The notes: generated from the letters alone by a model not told the origin. Positions 9,854-17,646 are shown, counted from the stretch's first letter. The stretch: 64,000 nucleotides of DNA from Thiohalobacter thiocyanaticus (GCF_002356355.1 NZ_AP018052.1:310001-374000), one strand, 5' to 3'. Program-made: numbers and translations.

Positions 9854-10903
9854 ATGACTGGTAAATGGCTGCAACTGTCGCTGCTCGCACTGGCCCTGAC
9901 GCTGGCCGGCCCGGCTGCGGCCGAACCCAATGGCACACGCCTGTATGCGCAGATGTGCGCGGTCTGTCACGGTGATGCCGGCGACGGCGGCGTGGGCGTG
10001 CCCCTGCGGCTGCCGGCGTTCCAGGACGGCGTCTCCGATGACTATCTGAAGCAGACCATCCGCCTGGGGCGGCCGGGTCGGGTGATGCCGGCCTTCGATC
10101 ACCTGAGCGAGGCCGAGGTCGAGGCCATTGTCGAGCATATCCGCGGCTGGCATGAGGGCGAGCGACCCGAGTTCAGTCAGGCGCGCATCGCCGGCGATGC
10201 GCAGCATGGCAAACAGCTGTACGCGCAGCACTGCGCCCAGTGCCACGGTGACCAGGGCCAGGGCGGCCAGGGCACCGGCGTGACCTTCTCGCGCCCGCGC
10301 GATCTGCCCATCATCGCCCCGGCGCTGAACAATCCCGGCTTTCTGGCCGCGGCCTCCGACGCCATGATCAAGGCCACCCTGATGCAGGGCCGTGAGGGCA
10401 CGCCCATGGTCTCCTTCCGCGACCAGGGTCTGAGCGAGCAGGAGATCGATGACCTGGTCGCCTATGTGCGCAGTTTCGAACAGCAGCACACCGAGCCGGC
10501 CGCCCGAGTGGAAGATATCGAACCGGTACTGGTCTATGACTCGCCCTACAGCCTGGAGGAGACAGTCGAGGCGGTTGAGCGGGCCGCGGTGGGCAGGAAT
10601 TTCCGTCTCATCCGGCGCCAGAAGCTGGAGGAAGGCCTGTTTCCGGAAGGCGAGGCCAGCGACAAGCAGGTCATGGTCTATTTCTGCAACTTCAATTTTC
10701 TCTATGACGCCCTGACCATCGACCCGCGCGTCGGCCTGTTCCTGCCCTGCCGGGTCACCGTGGTCGAGCGGGAGGGCCAGGTGCAGGTGATGAGCATCAA
10801 CCCCAAACGCCTGAGCGTGCTGTTCAACAACGAACGGCTGGACCGGGCCTGCGACGAGATGCACGACCTGTATACCGCGATCCTGGAGGAGGCCACGTTT
10901 TGA
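9854..10903 (+). CDS. Diheme cytochrome c fused to a DUF302 domain
   Basis: A 349-residue exported protein. Residues 1-23 are a Sec signal ending in AAA. Two class I cytochrome c domains follow, with haem sites CAVCH (35-39) and CAQCH (127-131) and candidate Met ligands in GRVMPAF and GTPMVSF. From about residue 225 to the end is a DUF302 domain, recognisable by NPRVG-like spacing (IDPRVGLFLPCRVTVVE) and MSINPKRLSVLFNN; it has cysteines in YFCNFN and LPCRV. The start is the ATG at 9854; a GTG 9 bp upstream is possible. It overlaps the next DUF302 gene by 4 bp. A periplasmic electron-transfer role is likely; the DUF302 function is unknown. Confidence 0.9.
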   Translation: MTGKWLQLSLLALALTLAGPAAAEPNGTRLYAQMCAVCHGDAGDGGVGVPLRLPAFQDGVSDDYLKQTIRLGRPGRVMPAFDHLSEAEVEAIVEHIRGWHEGERPEFSQARIAGDAQHGKQLYAQHCAQCHGDQGQGGQGTGVTFSRPRDLPIIAPALNNPGFLAAASDAMIKATLMQGREGTPMVSFRDQGLSEQEIDDLVAYVRSFEQQHTEPAARVEDIEPVLVYDSPYSLEETVEAVERAAVGRNFRLIRRQKLEEGLFPEGEASDKQVMVYFCNFNFLYDALTIDPRVGLFLPCRVTVVEREGQVQVMSINPKRLSVLFNNERLDRACDEMHDLYTAILEEATF

Positions 10904-11361
10904 GACGCCTGAGACTGCCGCTGCTGATCCTGCTGCTGGCCGGCCTGCTGCGCCCGGCCCTGGCGCAGGACCTGTTCATGGTGCGCTCGCGCGTGCCCTT
11001 CGCCGAGGCGATGCTGATGCTGCAGGAGGCGGTGCGCGAGCAGGGCTATACCCTGTCCAGGGTGCAGCGGGTCGACGTCGGCCTGACCAACATGGGCTAC
11101 AAGACCGACAAGTACCGGGTGGTGTTCTTCGGCAAGCCGGAACAGGTGCGACGCCTGACCCGGGAGCACCCCGAGCTGATCCCCTACCTGCCGCTCAAGA
11201 TCGCCATCTTCGCCGAGGAGACCGACACCCTGCTCATCGCCGCCAATCCGCGGCGGATGGCCGAGTTCTACGGCGATGATGAGTTGACCGCCGTGTTCGA
11301 CCAGTGGGCGGAGGATATCCAGGCCATGCTGGATCGGCTGCAGGCCGCAGAGGGGATGTAA
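10900..11361 (+). CDS. Secreted DUF302 protein
   Basis: A 153-residue protein with a cleavable signal (LLILLLAGLLRPALA) followed by a single DUF302 domain (FAEAMLMLQEAVREQGY, then LPLKIAIFAEETDTLLIAANP). The start is TTG, sharing TTGA with the stop of the cytochrome-DUF302 gene, and a strong GGAGGAGG lies seven bases upstream, so the unusual start is well supported. The pair is thus translationally coupled, and both products go to the periplasm. Unlike the fused copy it lacks cysteines in the mature part. The two DUF302 domains may pair, as DUF302 proteins tend to dimerise, but that is inference. Confidence 0.85.
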   Translation: MRRLRLPLLILLLAGLLRPALAQDLFMVRSRVPFAEAMLMLQEAVREQGYTLSRVQRVDVGLTNMGYKTDKYRVVFFGKPEQVRRLTREHPELIPYLPLKIAIFAEETDTLLIAANPRRMAEFYGDDELTAVFDQWAEDIQAMLDRLQAAEGM

Positions 11362-11375
11362 AGGCATGCGTCCGC

Positions 11376-11486
11376 GATGGGTTGCGCTGCGCTTCACCCA
11401 TCCTACACGGGGAGCATGGGATGGGTGAGGCAACGCGGAAATCATCGGAAGGATCGTAGGATGGGTGAAGCGCAGCGTAACCCATC
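11376..11486. repeat. REP-like repeats, family B copy 2, upstream of RAYT
   Basis: Three half-units are clustered: GATGGGTTGCGCTGCGCTTCACCCATCCTAC (written as positions 11376-11406), a degenerate CATGGGATGGGTGAGGCAACGCGG at 11415, and GTAGGATGGGTGAAGCGCAG...ACCCATC at 11456-11486. The first and last are inverted with respect to each other. They end 33 bp before the RAYT start codon, within its leader. Confidence 0.8.
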
Positions 11487-11518
11487 ATAGGATGATTCCG
11501 AAAATCAGGAGGTCAAGG

Positions 11519-12052
11519 ATGACCCAGTATCGACGCCATTATGTCGCCGGTGGCACCTATTTCTTCACCGTGACTCTCGCTGACCGCTCAAGTCGCCTGC
11601 TGACAGAGCAGATCGCATTGCTGCGGCGCGCCGTGAGAGAGACGCGTCTGGAGCATCCATTCAATATTGATGCGATCGTGATTCTGCCGGATCACCTTCA
11701 CGCCATCTGGACCCTACCGGTAGGTGATGCCGATTTCTCGGTGCGCTGGCGCAAGATCAAGGCGCGTTTTTCACGCCGGTTGCCAAAGCTCGCCGCCGTT
11801 TCCAGAAGTGGCCGCCAGAAAGGTGAGAGGGGTGTATGGCAGAGACGGTTCTGGGAGCATGCGATACGCAATCCGCTGGATCTGCGCAATCACATCGATT
11901 ACATCCATTACAATCCGGTCAAGCATGGCCATTGCCGCCGTGTAAGCGACTGGCCTTATTCCTCGTTTCATCGCTATTGTGCTTCAGGGGTATATCCCAG
12001 GGACTGGAGCGGCTGCGTGGCTGAAACGATAGCGGGTTCGTTTGGTGAATGA
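11519..12052 (+). CDS. REP-associated tyrosine transposase (RAYT / TnpREP)
   Basis: A 177-residue Y1-HUH single-strand transposase of the IS200/IS605-related type. The HUH pair is His59-Leu-His61 in LPDHLHAIW, and the candidate nucleophile is Tyr128 in NHIDYIHYNPVKHG; VWQRRFWEHAIRN is the usual preceding block. The ATG at 11519 has a perfect AGGAGG six bases upstream; the frame is open earlier only because it runs through the repeat. Family B repeats flank it on both sides, and its stop codon abuts the downstream repeat. RAYTs bind and cut REP hairpins and are usually single-copy domesticated genes. Confidence 0.93.
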   Translation: MTQYRRHYVAGGTYFFTVTLADRSSRLLTEQIALLRRAVRETRLEHPFNIDAIVILPDHLHAIWTLPVGDADFSVRWRKIKARFSRRLPKLAAVSRSGRQKGERGVWQRRFWEHAIRNPLDLRNHIDYIHYNPVKHGHCRRVSDWPYSSFHRYCASGVYPRDWSGCVAETIAGSFGE

Positions 12053-12077
12053 TGGGTTGCGCTTCGCTCCACCCATC
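12051..12077. repeat. REP-like repeat, family B copy 3, at the RAYT 3' end
   Basis: GATGGGTTGCGC...TCCACCCATC begins within the RAYT stop codon (TGA at 12050-12052) and forms a hairpin. It fills most of the 41 bp between RAYT and the convergent XRE gene. Confidence 0.75.
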
Positions 12078-12093
12078 GACCAAAATATGCAGG

Positions 12094-12339
12094 TTACTTC
12101 TGCTTGATTGCCTGCACGAATCTGGCCGCAAAATCCTCAAACCCCTCGCCGCAACAACGGCAGATTTCGTACACATCGACAAAATCAAGGTTGCGTTCAC
12201 CGGATTCTATCTTACTGACATAACTTTGCGGCCTGTAGAGATATTTTGCCAATTCCGCCTGGGTGAGGTCGTGGCGACAATGCATCTCGCGCATTAATTT
12301 GCGTAATATGATTCGTTGTTTCGCCCATGTGCCAGCCAT
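12094..12339 (-). CDS. Small XRE-family transcriptional regulator
   Basis: An 81-residue protein that is almost only a helix-turn-helix domain: LTQAELAKYLYRPQSYVSKI contains both helices, and ESGERNLDFVDVYEICRCCG completes the HTH_3 fold. It has three Cys residues, two adjacent. Base composition is less GC-rich than neighbouring core genes. It is transcribed away from the lipoprotein gene at 12493, and a near-palindrome lies just upstream of its start, so it probably represses itself and perhaps the lipoprotein. Small regulators of this type are common in mobile regions; no partner toxin is visible. Confidence 0.85.
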   Translation of the reverse strand: MAGTWAKQRIILRKLMREMHCRHDLTQAELAKYLYRPQSYVSKIESGERNLDFVDVYEICRCCGEGFEDFAARFVQAIKQK

Positions 12340-12350
12340 GGGGAAATCCT

Positions 12351-12369
12351 ATATCCCATTATGGGGTAT
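12351..12369. promoter_or_regulatory. Candidate operator of the XRE regulator
   Basis: ATATCCCATTATGGGGTAT matches its own reverse complement at 16 of 19 positions. A direct copy of the half site (TATCCCAT) overlaps its right end at 12367-12374, and CTGTATGGG follows near 12386. It lies 12 bp upstream of the XRE start codon in the divergent region, the position expected for autorepression. Confidence 0.45.
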
Positions 12370-12492
12370 CCCATTTCAGGATAGCCTGTATGGGAAGGTT
12401 AAGGATCTGTCTTCTGTCGGCGGGTCCGTGTGCTGCCCCGGATTTGTCAGGGGAGCAAAGAATAATATTCAGCTACAGAGGGAGTCCAAATA

Positions 12493-13260
12493 ATGATCAA
12501 AAGCAACATCGAAAACCTTTTTGCAACTATCAAAATCCTGGCGGCATCCGGTCTTATGGTACTTGGAGTTGCTGCATGTGGCGGTGGCGGAGGTGGCGAC
12601 GATAGTTCATCAACGACTACCGAATCTGCCAACGGCATATGGCGTGGTACGGTCACAAATACCACGACGGGTTATACCTCAAACGCCTACATCGGGCTTT
12701 TATTTGATGGGGAAGCGTATTTCTTTGATCCGAACAGCGGTGAAATGGATGTCGGTACCTACTCCATATCGGGCGATCAGTTCAGCGGGAATATCACAGC
12801 CTATCAGGACGGAGTTGCCGGGCCAATAGCGACTGGTACGGTCAGCGCTACTGTCCGGACAGAAGCCAGTATATCGGGTACCTTCAGTAACTCTCTGGGG
12901 CATTCCGGCAGTATAAGCCTGGCTTATGACAATCTGTACGACAGAAGCGTCACGCTGGCAGACAGTAATGATATATGGATGTATACGGATGGTTTCTACA
13001 CGCTCACGTTGAGCATTGGTGCTGATGGGGTTATCACGGGGTCAGATACGGATGCCTGCAACTATGCGGGTAATCTGAGTCTGGCCGATCCAGGCAAGAA
13101 TCTGTATTCAGCTCAGCTTTCTGTAACCAACTGCGGAGCGGAAAACGGAACCTATACAGGGTTTGGTGTGTTGGGAGACACTGCGACAACGAACGACACA
13201 TTTACCTTCGCGGTACAGAGTACAAGCTATATCATATACATAAGTTTTGATCGCCAATAA
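12493..13260 (+). CDS. Hypothetical lipoprotein with poly-Gly linker
   Basis: A 255-residue protein of unknown function. A lipoprotein signal ends at the lipobox GVAAC (Cys29), followed by six glycines and a Ser/Thr-rich tether (DDSSSTTTES). The mature part looks all-beta, rich in Gly, Ser, Thr and Tyr, with repeated short strands such as YSISGDQFSGNITAY and SATVRTEASISGTFSNS. Two cysteines (DACNYAG, TNCGAENG) could form a disulfide. Base composition is clearly lower in GC than the rest of the window. It sits between two family B repeat clusters, beside an XRE gene and the RAYT, and may have been acquired. A GGAG lies about nine bases before the ATG. Confidence 0.8.
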   Translation: MIKSNIENLFATIKILAASGLMVLGVAACGGGGGGDDSSSTTTESANGIWRGTVTNTTTGYTSNAYIGLLFDGEAYFFDPNSGEMDVGTYSISGDQFSGNITAYQDGVAGPIATGTVSATVRTEASISGTFSNSLGHSGSISLAYDNLYDRSVTLADSNDIWMYTDGFYTLTLSIGADGVITGSDTDACNYAGNLSLADPGKNLYSAQLSVTNCGAENGTYTGFGVLGDTATTNDTFTFAVQSTSYIIYISFDRQ

Positions 13261-13269
13261 GGTACGAAA

Positions 13270-13300
13270 GATGGGTTGCGCTGCGCTCCACCCATCCTAC
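13270..13300. repeat. REP-like repeat, family B copy 4
   Basis: A single hairpin unit, GATGGGTTGCGCTGCG then CTCCACCCATCCTAC, 9 bp after the lipoprotein stop codon. Confidence 0.75.
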
Positions 13301-13304
13301 GCCT

Positions 13305-13336
13305 CTGAATCGATAACGGGTTTGTTCGGTGAATGA
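13305..13336 (+). pseudogene. Remnant of a second RAYT gene end
   Basis: Bases 13305-13345 match the end of the RAYT gene and the start of its repeat (12021-12061) at 37 of 41 positions. Read in the matching frame it gives SESITGLFGE then stop, against AETIAGSFGE then stop in the intact gene. Both are followed directly by the family B repeat GATGGGTTGCG. Only this tail is present, with no upstream RAYT sequence. It could be a decayed second copy, or a piece carried along when the repeat was copied. Confidence 0.45.
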
Positions 13337-13405
13337 TGGGTTGCGCTGCGCTTCACCCATCCTGCGATGCTTGGGTAGGATGGGTGGAGCAACGCGTAAC
13401 CCATC
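13335..13405. repeat. REP-like inverted pair, family B copy 5
   Basis: GATGGGTTGCGCTGCGCTTCACCCATCC is followed, after a short spacer, by GTAGGATGGGTGGAGC...GTAACCCATC in opposite orientation. It lies in the convergent gap between the lipoprotein and cyaA, ending 11 bp before the cyaA stop. Confidence 0.8.
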
Positions 13406-13416
13406 TTGCAGAGGGG

Positions 13417-16278
13417 TTACAGCTTCGCCAGGGCGTCGTTCAGGCGCTGTTCGATGCGCTTCTTGTAGTTGAGGAAGTGGATGGTCTGCAGTTCCTGCGC
13501 GGTGTCCACGCCGAGCAGGTTGCGGGCCAGGTCGATGTCGGTGATGTAGATCGGATAGCTCTGGCCGCTGGCGCGCTTGCTCAGGATGTAGCGCGCCACC
13601 TCCTCGAACAGACGCTCGCCGTACTCCAGGGTGGAGAACTCCTGCTCGTTGCAGTACATGGTGAACACCGAGCGGTTGTTGTCCATCACATCCCCGATGA
13701 CCTGCACCCCGAAATAACTGCGCGACTGCTTGAACGGGCTGATGTTCTGCTTCTCCAGCCGCGGCTCGGCGCCGTGGCGATGGTGGATCTGGTAATAGTC
13801 GATGGCCGCCACGTTGAATTCGCCCTTGCCGGCTTCCTGCACCAGGAAGTTCATGCGTTCCTGGATCTTGTTGAGGAAGCGCTGGAACTGGGTGAGCAGG
13901 GTCAGGGCATCGTGGAAGGCCACCTCCTGATGGAACAGCGAGCCCTTCTCGTCCAGCACATAGACATGGGCATTGGGGCCGTCGACCTGATAGAACAGCT
14001 GCAGCCGCCCCGGTTTGTTGGCCTGGAACAGCGCCGGCAGCGGGGTGTCGCTCAGCGTCGACGGGTCGATGCCGAGCGGGCTGAAGCGCTCCTGCGGTGC
14101 GGCCAGTTCCTGCAGCAGGGCGGCGTAGGTCTTGAAATGGCGGTAGCGCGGCACGCCGTTCTCGGGCTGCAGCAGATAGTAGTCGTGGCTGACCTGCAGC
14201 AGATAGCGGGCATTACCGCGCTCGGCGCCGCGGTAGAACCAGGCGGTGACCTGGTCGAAGACGTCGCGAATGCGGTTGGCGATGGGCGCGCCACGGGTCG
14301 ATGAGAAACTGAAGGTGTTCACGCCCATCGGCGGCGGGCCGCCGGCATCGATCGGCGTCCAGGCCAGGTAGTCGCACAGGCAGTCGAGCAGGGCATGGTC
14401 GCCGCTGTAGTGGAAGGTCAGGATCTCCTGCCAGCTGGTCTGGATGATCAGCTCGAAGTTGATGGCGAGGTTCTCCCAGCGCCCGCCGTAGCTCAGCGCA
14501 TCGGTGCGGCTGCTGACCAGCTGCATCCCTTCGCGGGTGAGTTTGGCCATGGGGTCCACGCCCAGGTTGATGAACAGGGCGTTGCGGGCCACCCGGGCCG
14601 GCTCGGCCAGGGCGTCCAGGTCGGGCTCGGCCAGGCGGCCGCGCGGAAAGATGTCTTCCAGGCAGTCCATCACCGAGCGCTGTTCCCAGCTGCTGACGGT
14701 ACAGTCCTCGGGGTGCAGGCTGATCATGCTCAGGCTGGACTGGGTGATGTGGTTGAAGTGGCACCAGGCCAGGATCTCCACCAGGCTGTGGCCACGCTTG
14801 AGCGGGCGCTGGCCGCCGGTCTCGCCGCTGCGCACCAGGCCGCGGTAGAGCACCCAGCCGGACTGGCCGGGGTGGTTCAGCTGATGCAGTGACAGGCGGT
14901 CCTCGGACAGATCGTCGGAGATCCCGGGATTGACCAGATCGACCTTGCCGGCCTTGCGCTCGAAGGCCGCGTACAGGCGCCGCCCCAGCAGATTGAGCTC
15001 GGCCGGGTCGATGGTGTGGTCGTCGTCCTGGCCGCGGGCGAATTCCGACAGCGCCTGGTAGCTCTGGCGCAGGGCGTCGACCAGGATCTGGCGTTCCTCC
15101 AGCACTTGCTGGATCTTCCACTGCGGCCGGGTATCGAGCAGCTGCAGATGGCCGTCCGACCAGCCCCATTCCTGCACCAGCTCGCGCATCACCTCGCGGC
15201 GCCAGCTGATGTTGCCGCGCCGGTCGGGCCGGCTCATCTTCTCGTTGATCTTGAAATAGAAGCAGCGCCGGGCCAGTTCCAGGCGTTCCAGTTCGCCGTT
15301 CTCCAGCAGGTATTCCTCCACCCGCCGGCACATTTGCACATAGGGGTCGAGACCGTCCAGGTTGGTCTCGCCGCCGTAGACCGCCTCCTTGAACCGGTGG
15401 CTGAGCATGCGGATGTGGGGATACTCGTCGGAATAGGCCTCCATCAGCAGGATCTTGAGTACCGACTTGTAGGGCGAGGAGACCGCCTTGTAGAGCTGCC
15501 ACAGGGTGGCGCCGAAGAACTCGCCGGCCGGCATCTCGCCCAGGCCGCCGAAATCGACCACCTCCTTCGGGTTGACGAAGCGCTTGTGCAGCAGCTGGCT
15601 GACGTAGTCGTCGTAGACCACCTCGTACTGCGGCGGTACCAGCCACCAGATGGGGTAACGTCCGGCGATCAACAGGCCGGTGCGGTAGAACTCGTCCAGC
15701 AGCAGGTGATGCTGGGCGCTGCCGCTGCTCTCGCTCGACAGGCTGTCCATCTCGCCGGCGCGGAAGGCGACATCGTCCATCAGGAAGAAATGCACCTCCA
15801 GGCTCATGCTCGCGGCCCAGCTCTCGATGTTGGCCGCCTTCTGCGCCAGCATCTCGCGTGCATCCCGGTCCATGTCGTGGCGGATGCAGACCCAGATGTC
15901 GAAATCACTCTTGCGCGAATAGGCGATGGTGCCGGAGGAGCCCATCATGTACAGCGCCAGCACGTCGTGCTCACGCACGCTGCGCTGCTGGTAGGTGAAG
16001 CTCTTGGACAGCTTGCGCGCGGCGTCCAGGGTGCGTTTGTTCGGCTTGTAGTCCGACAGGCCGGCCGGTGCCTTGCTGGAGAGATAGCCCGGCAGCATGG
16101 GGTGGTTGATGTGGAACAGCAGCGGCAGCAGGTCGAGGAACAGGCGATGGCGGTCGCGCAGCCCGGCGTAGACCCGCTTGAGCCGGTCCTGGTTGATGAC
16201 CATGAACCGCCGCTGGACATGGCGCAGCTGCACGCCATCCATCTCGATCCTGGGTTTCATCTGCTCGACGACGGCCAT
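13417..16278 (-). CDS. cyaA: Class I adenylate cyclase CyaA
   Basis: A 953-residue cytoplasmic enzyme of the enterobacterial class I type, somewhat longer than the roughly 850 residues of E. coli. The nucleotidyltransferase core is near residue 110: MMGSSGTIAYSRKSDFDIWV contains the GS and DxD catalytic pattern. The N-terminal HINHPMLPGY segment and the C-terminal regulatory half (for example RYHFKTYAALLQEL-like DYYLLQPE) fit the family. In enteric bacteria cyaA is beside lptM-dapF; here it is about 4.4 kb away, separated by the esterase, DUF302 and RAYT block. It is followed upstream by the PAS protein at 16318, probably in one operon. Confidence 0.95.
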   Translation of the reverse strand: MAVVEQMKPRIEMDGVQLRHVQRRFMVINQDRLKRVYAGLRDRHRLFLDLLPLLFHINHPMLPGYLSSKAPAGLSDYKPNKRTLDAARKLSKSFTYQQRSVREHDVLALYMMGSSGTIAYSRKSDFDIWVCIRHDMDRDAREMLAQKAANIESWAASMSLEVHFFLMDDVAFRAGEMDSLSSESSGSAQHHLLLDEFYRTGLLIAGRYPIWWLVPPQYEVVYDDYVSQLLHKRFVNPKEVVDFGGLGEMPAGEFFGATLWQLYKAVSSPYKSVLKILLMEAYSDEYPHIRMLSHRFKEAVYGGETNLDGLDPYVQMCRRVEEYLLENGELERLELARRCFYFKINEKMSRPDRRGNISWRREVMRELVQEWGWSDGHLQLLDTRPQWKIQQVLEERQILVDALRQSYQALSEFARGQDDDHTIDPAELNLLGRRLYAAFERKAGKVDLVNPGISDDLSEDRLSLHQLNHPGQSGWVLYRGLVRSGETGGQRPLKRGHSLVEILAWCHFNHITQSSLSMISLHPEDCTVSSWEQRSVMDCLEDIFPRGRLAEPDLDALAEPARVARNALFINLGVDPMAKLTREGMQLVSSRTDALSYGGRWENLAINFELIIQTSWQEILTFHYSGDHALLDCLCDYLAWTPIDAGGPPPMGVNTFSFSSTRGAPIANRIRDVFDQVTAWFYRGAERGNARYLLQVSHDYYLLQPENGVPRYRHFKTYAALLQELAAPQERFSPLGIDPSTLSDTPLPALFQANKPGRLQLFYQVDGPNAHVYVLDEKGSLFHQEVAFHDALTLLTQFQRFLNKIQERMNFLVQEAGKGEFNVAAIDYYQIHHRHGAEPRLEKQNISPFKQSRSYFGVQVIGDVMDNNRSVFTMYCNEQEFSTLEYGERLFEEVARYILSKRASGQSYPIYITDIDLARNLLGVDTAQELQTIHFLNYKKRIEQRLNDALAKL

Positions 16279-16317
16279 GCTGCCGGTGGCGGCTCCCTGG
16301 TCAGGTGGGTGACAGGA

Positions 16318-17064
16318 TCAACCGGCGGCGGTGCTGGCGGCCGCCGGGGCGAGGGCGGCGGCGGCGCGATTGAGCAGCGTCTGGGTATTGTCCGCCTTGC
16401 GCCATTCCGCCACTCCGAACCCGGTGTCGACAAGCTCACTGGCGAACTCTGCCGCCAGCCGCTCGCGCAGTTTGGCGATCAGCTGTTCGGCATCCGCCTG
16501 GCGTGTCTCCGGCAGGGCCAGAATGAAGCGTTGATCCTCGTTGCACCCGATCATGTCGGCCCAGCGCAGCTGATCCTTGAGAATGCGGCTGACCCGGACC
16601 CGGGCCGGGTCGTCGACATCGCCGCGCAGTTCCAGCAGCACCAGCGACAGTGGACTGTCGTAGCGCCGGCAGCGCGAGACCTGGGGTTCCAGCGCCACGC
16701 TCAGACCGCGGCGGTTGAGCAGGCCGGTGACCGGGTCGGTGAGCGTTTGTTCGGACAGTTCCTGCTGCAGGCGTTGCTGCTCGGTGCAGTCCCGGAACCA
16801 GAGCGCCTGGCCGCCATCGGCCAGCGGCAGGCGCCGGACCTGCAGTTGCAGGCGGGCGCCGCCGGGGGCGGTGTGGCTGAGGCTGTCCGCAGCAGCGGCC
16901 AGCAGCGGGTGCTCCGGGTCGAGATCGTCAAGACCGGCGTCCAGCAGCCGCAGCAGCGCGGCGTTGGCGGCGGCCGGACGACCGTTGCGATCCAGTACCA
17001 GCAGGGCGTCGGAGGTGGTGTCGAGCAACTCGACGAGCTGCGAGGGGGTAAGCCTGTCCCACAT
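16318..17064 (-). CDS. PAS protein with degenerate GGDEF domain
   Basis: A 248-residue cytoplasmic protein. Residues 1-105 form a PAS domain (LVELLDTTSDALLVLDRNGR ... LWFRDCTEQQ), and the rest has the outline of a GGDEF domain (LTDPVTGLLNRRGLSVALEP), but the signature loop is GCNEDQRF, so it lacks GG(D/E)EF and should not make c-di-GMP. It may bind GTP or act through protein contact. The start was put at MWDRLTPSQ; a start 45 bp upstream (MSNFRHLT) is also open. It is 39 bp upstream of cyaA in the same direction, which suggests a role in adjusting cAMP synthesis. Confidence 0.8.
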   Translation of the reverse strand: MWDRLTPSQLVELLDTTSDALLVLDRNGRPAAANAALLRLLDAGLDDLDPEHPLLAAAADSLSHTAPGGARLQLQVRRLPLADGGQALWFRDCTEQQRLQQELSEQTLTDPVTGLLNRRGLSVALEPQVSRCRRYDSPLSLVLLELRGDVDDPARVRVSRILKDQLRWADMIGCNEDQRFILALPETRQADAEQLIAKLRERLAAEFASELVDTGFGVAEWRKADNTQTLLNRAAAALAPAAASTAAG

Positions 17065-17184
17065 GGCAAGAAGTCTCCCTGGGCGTGTCAGATGACGGAA
17101 ATTTGACATCCGTGTGTCCCGGAATGTCTTGGGATTTAGCGACCTAGGGACGTTTTGCTTTAGGAGTGAGGAGCGAGGAGCGGG

Positions 17185-17550
17185 TCAGTCATACTCGCTG
17201 GCGCGCCGGGCCAGGCCGCGCACCTTGTCCACCGGGAAACGTGCCTCGTTCATATCCATCTTGTCATGCGCTGCCTGCAGCAGATCGATGTCGAGCCGCT
17301 CACCCAGGCGCACGAGATAGATGAGGATGTCGGCCAGTTCCAGACGCACGGCCTCGCGCTTGTCCGGCGGCAGGGCCGCGCTCTCGGCCTGGCTCAGCCA
17401 CTGGAAATGCTCCACCAGTTCGGCCGCCTCGGCGATCAGGGCCATGGACAGGTTCTTGGGCGAGTGGAACGGCTCCCAGTCGCGCGCCCGGGCGAACTCC
17501 GCCAGGCGGCGGTTGAGCCGGTCCAGACTATCGGTGTCGGCCTTGGTCAT
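17185..17550 (-). CDS. MazG-like nucleotide pyrophosphohydrolase
   Basis: A 121-residue protein of the compact MazG-like (RS21-C6 / dCTPase type) group, which hydrolyses non-canonical or surplus NTPs to NMP and PPi. The metal-binding pattern is visible as EAAELVEHFQW and ELADILIYLVRL (ExxE ... ExxD). HSPKNLSMALI is the usual preceding block. It is separated by 120 bp from the PAS gene, and its start faces the cupredoxin-like gene 96 bp away. Confidence 0.9.
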   Translation of the reverse strand: MTKADTDSLDRLNRRLAEFARARDWEPFHSPKNLSMALIAEAAELVEHFQWLSQAESAALPPDKREAVRLELADILIYLVRLGERLDIDLLQAAHDKMDMNEARFPVDKVRGLARRASEYD

Positions 17551-17646
17551 GGATTGCGCTCCGCAGCCCCGTGGTCTCCGGCTTAAGCCGGGCAGCCGGG
17601 TGCCGTTACCTACAGAAGTAGACCATCACGTGCAGTCCGAATTTAC

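Noticed and set aside
8873-10864. Long minus-strand frame opposite the esterase and cytochrome genes
   Set aside because: Only its last 44 codons (lptM) have family support; the rest is the antisense of clear genes.
11519-12052. Active IS200/IS605 insertion sequence
   Set aside because: No tnpB, and the flanks are REP hairpins rather than IS ends. The protein motifs fit the domesticated RAYT class.
12094-12339. Toxin-antitoxin module with the XRE protein as antitoxin
   Set aside because: The neighbours are a RAYT and a lipoprotein; neither resembles a toxin, and there is no overlapping partner gene.
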